A stretch of DNA of 6,420 nucleotides. It comes from an uncultured Alistipes sp. Lineage in GTDB: Bacteria; Bacteroidota; Bacteroidia; Bacteroidales; Rikenellaceae. The DNA lies in assembly GCA_900770585.1 (NCBI GenBank), contig CAAGKW010000151.1:1-6420 (forward strand). The letters run 5' to 3'. Shown piece after piece: positions 1 to 6,314 of the stretch (the first letter of the stretch is position 1; every line of letters begins with the position of its first letter). The notes beneath the pieces were generated by a model. That model was not told the origin of the DNA and made no database searches. It saw only the letters and a program-made list of their open reading frames with translations. Made by a program: the position numbers and the translations under genes.

Positions 1-510
1 GGCCTCGCCCGCAGCGTCGTCGATCGTGGTGCCGACGATCTCCATTTCGAGCGGCGAATTGACCTTAACGATCTGAGTATGACCGCCACTGACGAGCAGA
101 CACAGGAACGGGAACTCGGGGTGGGGTACTTCGGCGTCGGGCAGGTCGATAAAGTGCGAAAGGATATGACCTTGCAGGTGGTTGACCTCCACGAGCGGTA
201 TGTTGTTTGCTATCGACAGCCCCTTGGCAAACGACACGCCCACGAGCAACGAGCCGAGCAGACCCGGACCGCGAGTGAAGGCGATGGCGTCGACCTCGTC
301 GAGTGTCACACCTGCCTGACGCAGAGCAGTATCGACGACGGGAATAATGTTCTGTTGGTGAGCTCGCGAGGCCAATTCGGGGATCACACCACCGTACTGT
401 TGATGTACGGCCTGCGAGGCGATGACGTTCGAGAGCAGCACGCGGTCACGCACAACGGCAGCCGAAGTGTCGTCGCACGAAGATTCTATGCCTAAGATTG
501 TAATATTCAT
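1..510 (-). CDS. tsaD: tRNA N6-adenosine threonylcarbamoyltransferase TsaD, N-terminal half (runs off left edge)
   Basis: TsaD transfers the threonylcarbamoyl group from threonylcarbamoyl-AMP to A37 of ANN-decoding tRNAs (t6A), working in the cytoplasm with TsaB and TsaE. The minus strand reads 170 codons without a stop from an ATG at 508-510 to the window edge. The protein begins MNITILGIESSCDDTSAAVV, the family's N-terminal signature. It continues with GGVIPELASRAH (residues 40-51), GPGLLGSLLVG (81-91), the metal-binding HLQGH (His111 and His115), LLVSGGHTQIV (138-148) and TTIDDAAGEA (161-170). The start is firm because the ESSCDD motif lies only nine residues in. Family members are about 340 residues, so roughly half is seen, including the first part of the ASKHA nucleotide-binding fold. 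The HLQGH variant keeps both metal ligands. The gene is divergent from tamB and its promoter lies in the shared 53-bp spacer. Identification is near certain. Confidence 0.97.
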   Translation of the reverse strand, partial: MNITILGIESSCDDTSAAVVRDRVLLSNVIASQAVHQQYGGVIPELASRAHQQNIIPVVDTALRQAGVTLDEVDAIAFTRGPGLLGSLLVGVSFAKGLSIANNIPLVEVNHLQGHILSHFIDLPDAEVPHPEFPFLCLLVSGGHTQIVKVNSPLEMEIVGTTIDDAAGEA

Positions 511-511
511 A

Positions 512-542
512 TTGCAAAATTAGCTAAAAATGCTTAACTTTG
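512..542 (+). promoter_or_regulatory. Probable tamB promoter (TTG-N20-TAnnTTTG)
   Basis: TTG at 512-514 is followed, after exactly 20 nt, by TAACTTTG at 535-542. This fits both boxes and the usual spacing of the Bacteroidota primary sigma factor promoter. Transcription would begin near 547-549, giving a leader of about 15 nt before the tamB ATG at 564. It probably drives tamB and, if there is no terminator, the downstream exbB-exbD genes. It is interleaved with the divergent tsaD promoter, so RNA polymerase could hardly occupy both at once. Confidence 0.65.
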
Positions 543-545
543 TAA
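515..545 (-). promoter_or_regulatory. Probable tsaD promoter (Bacteroidota type), near-leaderless
   Basis: On the minus strand TAATTTTG (515-522) matches the Bacteroidota -7 box TAnnTTTG exactly. A weak -33 candidate, TTAC (542-545), lies 19 nt upstream; it is not the preferred TTG. Only 4 nt separate the -7 box from the tsaD ATG (508-510). Transcription would therefore start at or within a base or two of the start codon, leaving almost no leader. The -7 match and position are visible; promoter activity is inferred. Confidence 0.5.
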
Positions 546-550
546 GTTAA
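534..550. repeat. Perfect inverted repeat, 7-bp arms, 3-bp spacer
   Basis: The arms are TTAACTT (534-540) and AAGTTAA (544-550), separated by TGT. The repeat covers the -7 box and predicted start site of the tamB promoter, and it overlaps the -33 region of the divergent tsaD promoter. It could be a binding site for a dimeric regulator. It could also arise partly by chance, because the spacer is AT-rich and one arm shares bases with the -7 box. The hairpin is AT-only apart from one pair per arm and is not followed by a T tract, so a terminator role is unlikely. Confidence 0.5.
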
Positions 551-563
551 TAATCGACATTTA

Positions 564-3500
564 ATGCGCAAAGGTATAAAAATATTGGGTTATATCGTAT
601 CGACACTTGTTTTGGTGACGATAATTCTTCCTTTGTCGCTGTCGGTGCTGATCAATATCGGGGCGGTGCAGAACTGGGTCGTCGATGCTGCTGCGCGCTT
701 TGCTTCGCGTAAGTTGGGTACGGAGGTGAGCATCGAACACGTCGATCTTGGGTTGTTCAACCGTTTGCAGGTCGAGGGTTTCTATGTTGAGGATTATCAG
801 GGAGATACACTGCTATATGCGCGTCAGGTCGAAACGGGAATCACCGCTTTCAAACCTCTGACATTTGGTGTGGCGAAGGTCGATAGCGCGTTGTTGCGCC
901 TGGCCGAAATGCCCGATGGTGAGATCAATATCAAGCAGGTGGTCGATCGTCTGCGCTCGGGCAAGGGTAGCAATTTCTCGATGGCGATCAATCGTGCCGA
1001 GGTCACCAATTTCCGATTCGAACTTTTCCGTAACGACACTACTCATCGCTACCGTGGCGGAATTGACTGGACGGCGATGCAACTCTACGATGCTGATGTC
1101 GTGGGGCACGATTTCCTGCTCGATGGCGACTCGATTGCGTTGCGATTGGACAAAATATCGCTTAGCGAGCGCAGTGGAATACGCCTTGACGATGTGTCGG
1201 CCGATTGGCTGTCGATTGCGTCGGGTCGTATGCGCTTTGCCGATCTGCATTTGCAGTCGGGTGCGACCGAGATCAATATGCCGATGTTGACAATCATTGG
1301 CGAGAATGGTTGGGATGACTACTCGGACTACATCAACAAGGTGGTGATGGATATCACGGCCGAGAATTCGCATATCGATTTTGCGACGATTGGCTATTTT
1401 GCGCCTCAGATTGCCCATTGGCGCACGCAACTTTCGAACGTCGAACTTAGAGGTCGCGGTACGGTGGCCGATTTGGGTGGTCGAGTGGAGCACGTCGAGC
1501 TGGGCGAAGGTACTACGGCGGTGGTGGATTTCCGTATGCAGGGACTGCCCGAGGTCGAGCGAACTCGATTTACGTTTGATATAGAAAGACTTGCGACTAA
1601 CATTAAAGATGTGTCGGCCGTGATGAACGACCTGACGGGTCGCACACTGCCCGCCAAGGTGCAGACAATGTTGGCGCGAGCCGAGCAGATCAATCTCGCT
1701 GGTGAGTTTGATGGTCGTTTGAAAGCGTTTGACGCCGAGGCGGTGCTGTCGACGGCTTTGGGTGCGATCGATGGCCGAATGAAGATGAGCGAAGAGCCGA
1801 AGAGTCGTCAGAGCCGTTTTATGGGCGATGTTACGACCTCGAATTTCGATCTGGGCGGACTGCTGGCTATGGGTAAATTGGGTCGCGTGAGCCTCGATGC
1901 CGATCTCGATGGCGTGATGGGTGGCGGTCAATTTGTGGCGAATATCGATGGCCAGGTGCCTCTGCTTGATTTCAATGATTATAGCTACGACTCGATAGCC
2001 CTGCGCGGACGAATCGATAATCGCCGTTTTGAGGGCGTTGTCGGTAGCAATGACCATAACCTCGATTTCGATTTCAACGGAACGGTCGATTTCAATGGCG
2101 AGGTGCCGCGATATGACTTTGCTCTTAACCTGGATCGTGCCGATCTGCACGCACTGAATTTCAATCGCCGCGACACGGTGTCGGTGGTTGGGGCGCGACT
2201 GACGGCAAATGGCTCGGGTAACTCGCTTGATAATCTGAATGGTACGGTGCGAATCAGCAATGCCGAGTATGTCGGATTGAAGGATACGATTCGCACGCAG
2301 TCGATTCTGCTGCGAGGCGAGAATAGCGAAGGTAGCAAATATGTCGCGTTGAACTCCGATTTTGCTGATGCGACGTTCCGTAGCCGACTGAGCTATAAGA
2401 CTATTTTTGAGTATGTCAAGGATGGATTGTTGGCCTACCTGCCCTCGTTGACTCACGGCGAGGGTCACGTGCACCGCCACGCCACGGACGAGGTGGGTAG
2501 TGTCGATCGTTACTCGCTCTTGTCGGTCAACTTTAAGAATACGGAGAAACTGACCGAGGCGATTTTGTCGGGCTTGCAGATTGCCGATGGCACGAGCCTC
2601 TCGTTTATGTTCAATCCCGATAACGATCGATTTACGCTCAAATTGCTCTCGGATTACATCGAGCGCAACAATATGATGGCGACCAAGATCAATCTGAATG
2701 CCAACAACAGCTACGACTCGCTGGCTCTCTATCTGCGTTCGGAGGATCTCTATTTGAAGCAGTTGCATATGCCTGATCTGTCGGTGCAGGCGGGCGCGAA
2801 GAACAATCGCGTATCGCTGTCGGCCGGATTCAACAATGCGGCGCAGTCGGTGTCGGCTCTGTTGGGTGTTGATGCGGTGTTGTCGCGCAATAGTGATGGT
2901 TCGCGCCGAATCTCGATCGACCTGAAACCGTCGAATGTACGCCAGGGTAGCCAGACGTGGCATATCGGTGCAAATAAGATTATCTACGATCCTCACAATA
3001 TCTCGGTTGATAACTTCCTGGTGCGCAATGAGGAGCAGTCGTTGTTGCTCGATGGCGTGGCGTCGCAGCAGATGGCCGACTCGGTGGTGCTGACGTTGCG
3101 TAATTTCGATCTCTCGCCATTCAGCAAGTTGCTCGAAACTATTGGTGGTTACAGCATTAAGGGAACGAGCGACGGTCGTGCAGTGATGCACTCGGCGTTG
3201 AAGGGCGGTCGAATCGACGGTAACGTGTCGCTCGACGGAGTCGAGGTGAACGATGTTGCGGTGCCACCGGTGCAGGTGTTGGCTCGTTGGGATATGCAAC
3301 GCAACCGCGCCCGATTGCTGTTGGCCGATCGCCAAAAGCAGGATACCGTGATCCGCGGATACTATGCTCCCGATACGAAACGATACTTCATCGAGGCGGG
3401 TATCGATAATGTTCCGATGCGATTGATCGAACCATTCCTGACGGGAGTGATCTCGGGCACGAAGGGTACGGCCGACGCCAAGTTGCAATTTATGGGCAAG

Positions 3501-5102
3501 GGTCGTGAGGCCGAATTGAGTGGTACGATCGATGTCGACAGCCTGCGTTCGCGTATCGACTTTACGGGTGTCGAATATTCGATCCCGTCGGCAAAGATGG
3601 AGGTTAAGAATAACCGCTTTACGTTGCCTGCAACCCGTTTCTACGATCGCGAGGGCAATAGCGGTACGGCCGAGATAAAACTTGACCTGAACCATCTGTC
3701 GAATATCTCGTTCGATATCGTGGCGCGCCCGAATCAAATGTTGGTGATGGATACCAACGAGAAAATGAGCGATCTGTTCTATGGTACGATCTATGGCACA
3801 GGATCGGCGCGAATCAGGGGCGATAAGATGGGTGTCAAGATGGATATTGCGGCTACAACCGACGATAATTCACAATTCTTCCTGCCGTTGAGTGGCTCGT
3901 CGAATATCTCGCAGGCCGATTTCGTGGTGTTCCGCTCGCCCCGAATGAGGACCGATACGACGATGACCTATCTGGCTCGCAAGAAGTTGATGTACGAGCG
4001 TCGTCAGCGTCAGCGCGCCAGCTCGGGTAGCGATATGGATATCTCGATGGCGGTCAACGTGCGCCCCAATGCCGAGTTCCAGCTGGTGATCGACCCGACC
4101 GTAGGTGATATTATTCGCGGTCGTGGTGAGGGTACGCTCAATATGCACATCAATCCGCTAAGTGGCGTGTTCGATATGTATGGCGACTGCGAGATCACGG
4201 AGGGTAGCTATCTGTTTACGCTGCAAAACATTGTTAATAAGAAGTTTACTATCGACGCGGGCAGTACGATCCAATGGAGTGGCGATCCGCTCGACGCGAT
4301 GCTGAATATCCGCGCGATCTACCAGATCAAGACCTCATTGCAACCGCTGATTGGCTCGACCTCGGCGTCGGGATCGGGTGGCGCGCGCTCGTTGGTCGAT
4401 TGCATTATCAATCTGACCGACCGCCTGTCGAATCCGACCGTGACGTTCGGTATCGAGGTGCCCAATGCCGACACCGAGGTGCAGAACGTGGTGAGCAATA
4501 TGCTCAATACGCAGGAGGAGATTGCCAACCAATTCATCTATCTGCTGGTGTTCAATAGCTTTATGAACGAGTCGGGCATTAGCGGTGCGGCGAACTTCGG
4601 CGCGGTTGGTACGGCGACTACGGGTTTCGAGCTACTGTCGAATCAGCTGAGCAATTGGCTTTCGACCGATGATTTGAGCTTCATCGTGCGCTATCGTCCA
4701 TCGACCGAGATGAGTGGCGACGAGTTCGATTTGGGTTTCTCGAAGAGCCTGATCAGCGACCGACTGCTGGTCGAGGTTGAGGGTAACTATGTGTCGGACC
4801 GCAATACGATGAGTGGCCAGAACAGCAACCTGATGGGTGAGGCCTACATTACGTGGTTGATCGACCGCGCGGGCAACCTTAAATTGAAGGGATTCACGCA
4901 GACGATCGACCGTTTCGACGAGAACCAGGGTCTGCAAGAGAGCGGTATCGGTATCTATTACAAGGAGGATTTCAGCACTTTCCGCGATATTGTGCGTAAT
5001 TTTAAGGAACGTTTTGCTAATTTTGGCAAGCGAAAACGGGCTAAAAAAGCGGCTCGGGAGGCTGAATCGGCTGATACCGAGAGCGATAACGCAGGGCAAT
5101 AA
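564..5102 (+). CDS. tamB: TamB/DUF490-family translocation and assembly module protein
   Basis: A 1512-residue protein with one N-terminal signal-anchor (about residues 7-33, after the basic start MRKGIK). The rest is a long periplasmic beta-rich region built from AsmA/TamB-like repeats, for example around residues 475-530 with alternating DF/FN strands. The C-terminal DUF490 domain covers roughly 1060-1470. Its hallmarks are GDCEITEGSYLFTLQNIVNK (about 1207-1226), GSTIQWSGDP (1233-1242), NQFIYLLVF (from 1322) and FDLGFSKSL (from 1388). The family forms a hydrophobic groove between inner and outer membranes. It acts with the Omp85 protein TamA (TamL in many Bacteroidota) in outer-membrane protein assembly, and is implicated in phospholipid transport. 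The start follows a good promoter by about 15 nt and sits directly before the anchor. Leucine TTA/CTA and serine TCA codons are nearly absent over most of the gene. A basic tail (KRKRAKKAA) and acidic end follow the conserved domain. The family call is confident; the exact role in this organism is inferred. Confidence 0.9.
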   Translation: MRKGIKILGYIVSTLVLVTIILPLSLSVLINIGAVQNWVVDAAARFASRKLGTEVSIEHVDLGLFNRLQVEGFYVEDYQGDTLLYARQVETGITAFKPLTFGVAKVDSALLRLAEMPDGEINIKQVVDRLRSGKGSNFSMAINRAEVTNFRFELFRNDTTHRYRGGIDWTAMQLYDADVVGHDFLLDGDSIALRLDKISLSERSGIRLDDVSADWLSIASGRMRFADLHLQSGATEINMPMLTIIGENGWDDYSDYINKVVMDITAENSHIDFATIGYFAPQIAHWRTQLSNVELRGRGTVADLGGRVEHVELGEGTTAVVDFRMQGLPEVERTRFTFDIERLATNIKDVSAVMNDLTGRTLPAKVQTMLARAEQINLAGEFDGRLKAFDAEAVLSTALGAIDGRMKMSEEPKSRQSRFMGDVTTSNFDLGGLLAMGKLGRVSLDADLDGVMGGGQFVANIDGQVPLLDFNDYSYDSIALRGRIDNRRFEGVVGSNDHNLDFDFNGTVDFNGEVPRYDFALNLDRADLHALNFNRRDTVSVVGARLTANGSGNSLDNLNGTVRISNAEYVGLKDTIRTQSILLRGENSEGSKYVALNSDFADATFRSRLSYKTIFEYVKDGLLAYLPSLTHGEGHVHRHATDEVGSVDRYSLLSVNFKNTEKLTEAILSGLQIADGTSLSFMFNPDNDRFTLKLLSDYIERNNMMATKINLNANNSYDSLALYLRSEDLYLKQLHMPDLSVQAGAKNNRVSLSAGFNNAAQSVSALLGVDAVLSRNSDGSRRISIDLKPSNVRQGSQTWHIGANKIIYDPHNISVDNFLVRNEEQSLLLDGVASQQMADSVVLTLRNFDLSPFSKLLETIGGYSIKGTSDGRAVMHSALKGGRIDGNVSLDGVEVNDVAVPPVQVLARWDMQRNRARLLLADRQKQDTVIRGYYAPDTKRYFIEAGIDNVPMRLIEPFLTGVISGTKGTADAKLQFMGKGREAELSGTIDVDSLRSRIDFTGVEYSIPSAKMEVKNNRFTLPATRFYDREGNSGTAEIKLDLNHLSNISFDIVARPNQMLVMDTNEKMSDLFYGTIYGTGSARIRGDKMGVKMDIAATTDDNSQFFLPLSGSSNISQADFVVFRSPRMRTDTTMTYLARKKLMYERRQRQRASSGSDMDISMAVNVRPNAEFQLVIDPTVGDIIRGRGEGTLNMHINPLSGVFDMYGDCEITEGSYLFTLQNIVNKKFTIDAGSTIQWSGDPLDAMLNIRAIYQIKTSLQPLIGSTSASGSGGARSLVDCIINLTDRLSNPTVTFGIEVPNADTEVQNVVSNMLNTQEEIANQFIYLLVFNSFMNESGISGAANFGAVGTATTGFELLSNQLSNWLSTDDLSFIVRYRPSTEMSGDEFDLGFSKSLISDRLLVEVEGNYVSDRNTMSGQNSNLMGEAYITWLIDRAGNLKLKGFTQTIDRFDENQGLQESGIGIYYKEDFSTFRDIVRNFKERFANFGKRKRAKKAAREAESADTESDNAGQ
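5018..5025 (+). promoter_or_regulatory. Possible internal -7 box ahead of exbB
   Basis: TAATTTTG at 5018-5025 matches TAnnTTTG exactly and lies in a locally AT-rich patch inside the 3' end of tamB, about 150 nt before the exbB start. The nearest upstream TTG (4990-4992) is 25 nt away, which is too far for a good -33 box. It could allow exbB-exbD transcription separate from tamB, but an AT-rich coincidence is equally plausible. Confidence 0.25.
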
Positions 5103-5177
5103 ATCGCGCGCGCGGAACGTTATGTAGAGAAGAAAACGAAAAAAGAATAAATAAGAAACTAAAAAACGTAAAAAACT
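5103..5177 (+). promoter_or_regulatory. tamB-exbB spacer with A-rich translation leader
   Basis: The 75-bp spacer has two contrasting parts. Just after the tamB stop lies a run of five CG dinucleotides (5105-5114). From about 5128 to 5177 the plus strand is almost entirely A with scattered G, ending AAAAAACGTAAAAAACT before the exbB ATG. No Shine-Dalgarno sequence is visible. An A-rich, unstructured leader of this kind is typical of efficient Bacteroidota translation starts, so exbB is probably loaded with ribosomes independently of tamB. I see no convincing hairpin-plus-T-tract terminator, so read-through from tamB is likely. Confidence 0.55.
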
Positions 5178-5870
5178 ATGAATCTATTTTTGCAGGCTGC
5201 CGAGGCAGCACAGGCAGTACAAGATGTTGTTGCCGAGGAGAGTGTTCGTATGGGTCTTTGGGAGTTGTTCACCAAGGGTGGTTGGCTGATGTGGCCGCTG
5301 CTGGCGCTGGGTGGCGTCACGGTCTTTATCTTCGTTGAGCGCTGGCTGGCGATCCGCAAGGCTTCGGGTCTGGATATGAACTTTATGAATCGTATCCGCG
5401 ACTTTATCGTTGATGGCAAGATCGCGGCGGCAATCGACCTCTGCAAGAGCACCGATACCCCCATTGCTCGTATGATCGAGAAGGGTATCGAGCGTATCGG
5501 CCGCCCGATGAGCGACGTGCAGAACGCTATCGAGAACGTGGCTAACTTGGAGGTTTCGAAGCTCGAAAATGGTCTGCCCTATTTGGCAATGATCTCGGGT
5601 GGTGCGCCGATGATCGGTTTCTTGGGTACGGTACTCGGTATGGTTCAGACCTTTATGGATATGTCGGCAGCAGGTGGTACGGTCGATATGTCGATTCTGG
5701 CGTCGGGTATGTACGTGGCGATGGTTACTACGGTAGCCGGTCTGATCGTGGGTATTCCCGCATACTTTGGCTACAACTATCTGGTTGCGCGTATCGAGAA
5801 GTTGGTATTCCAGATGGAGGCTAACTCGATCGCATTTATGGATATTTTGAATCAACCCGTTCAGAAATAG
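5178..5870 (+). CDS. exbB: ExbB/TolQ/MotA-family proton channel subunit
   Basis: A 230-residue inner-membrane protein, close to the usual ExbB/TolQ length. A short N-terminal segment is followed by TM1 (about 33-54), a cytoplasmic loop (about 55-133), TM2 (about 134-156, with PYLAMISGGAPMIGFLGTVL) and TM3 (about 172-198, with AMVTTVAGLIVGIPAYFGYN). Motifs that define the MotA/TolQ/ExbB family are present: GFLGTVLGM with the conserved TM2 threonine (Thr151), and TTVAGL with the TM3 threonine (Thr184/185). In this family an ExbB pentamer surrounds an ExbD dimer and uses proton flow to drive a TonB- or TolA-like protein. The glutamate found near the start of TM3 in E. coli ExbB (Glu176) aligns here with Val180. 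The gene sits directly before exbD. Sequence alone does not decide between an ExbB (TonB) and a TolQ (Tol-Pal) role. Confidence 0.93.
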   Translation: MNLFLQAAEAAQAVQDVVAEESVRMGLWELFTKGGWLMWPLLALGGVTVFIFVERWLAIRKASGLDMNFMNRIRDFIVDGKIAAAIDLCKSTDTPIARMIEKGIERIGRPMSDVQNAIENVANLEVSKLENGLPYLAMISGGAPMIGFLGTVLGMVQTFMDMSAAGGTVDMSILASGMYVAMVTTVAGLIVGIPAYFGYNYLVARIEKLVFQMEANSIAFMDILNQPVQK

Positions 5871-5876
5871 TAGGTT

Positions 5877-6284
5877 ATGGCAATCAAACGAGGATCGAAA
5901 GTAGAAGCGTCGTATTCGGCGTCGTCGATGACCGACTTGATGTTCCTGCTGCTGTTGTTCCTGCTCATTGCGACGACGCTGATCAACCCCAACGCGCTGA
6001 AACTGACCCTGCCTAAGAGCGCTAACCAGCTCAAAGACAAGGCTTATACGACGGTGTCGGTTGAGGATCTCGGTGGTGGTCGCTATCGCTACTACGTAGA
6101 GTTGGAGCAGGTCGATGGTATCGAGGGCGTCGAGCGAGCATTGCAGGCACGTTTGGCGGGTCAGGAGGCTCCCGTGGTGTCGTTGCATTGCGACAAGACG
6201 GTGGCGATTGACGAGGCGGTGCAGATGATGAACATCGCCCGCGACAACGGCTATAAACTGATTTTGGCTACCTCGCCCAACTAA
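5877..6284 (+). CDS. exbD: ExbD/TolR-family motor subunit
   Basis: A 135-residue protein of normal family length. A short basic cytoplasmic segment (MAIKRGSK) leads into one transmembrane helix (about 20-37) that opens with the conserved aspartate Asp20 in SMTDLMFLLLLFLL, the residue that carries protons in ExbD and TolR. A LTLPKS motif follows at the start of the periplasmic domain. The domain ends with the typical strand-helix-strand pattern around VVSLHCDKTVAIDEAV and GYKLILATSPN. It begins 6 nt after the exbB stop and in the same reading frame, which fits translational coupling and balanced production. It should form the rotor-like dimer inside the ExbB pentamer. A periplasmic cysteine lies in SLHCDK. 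ExbD versus TolR cannot be settled from this protein alone. Confidence 0.93.
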   Translation: MAIKRGSKVEASYSASSMTDLMFLLLLFLLIATTLINPNALKLTLPKSANQLKDKAYTTVSVEDLGGGRYRYYVELEQVDGIEGVERALQARLAGQEAPVVSLHCDKTVAIDEAVQMMNIARDNGYKLILATSPN

Positions 6285-6314
6285 TGCGCGAGTGGCCTAA
6301 CGAACTGATTAAGA

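Noticed and set aside
79..495. A 138-codon plus-strand open frame at the left end
   Set aside because: It lies wholly antisense to tsaD, whose motifs are unmistakable; its translation resembles no family I recognise.
1570..1577. TACGTTTG inside tamB as an internal promoter
   Set aside because: It matches TAnnTTTG but sits deep in coding sequence with no downstream gene start nearby; similar chance matches occur near 2400 and at 5185-5192.
813..3737. A 974-codon minus-strand open frame as a real gene
   Set aside because: It is the exact antisense frame of tamB, low in complexity, with no membrane, signal or domain pattern. Codon bias explains its length.
4274..4558. A 94-codon plus-strand open frame inside tamB
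   Set aside because: It overlaps the most conserved part of the DUF490 domain in another frame and shows no domain features of its own.
5103..5120. The CG-rich stretch after tamB as a terminator
   Set aside because: It is a simple CG alternation with no separate arms and loop, and it is followed by A-rich, not T-rich, sequence on the coding strand.
5184..6188. A 334-codon minus-strand open frame across exbB and exbD
   Set aside because: It mirrors the codon phase of both genes and has the same His/Arg/Gln-rich shadow composition. The sense genes have clear family motifs.
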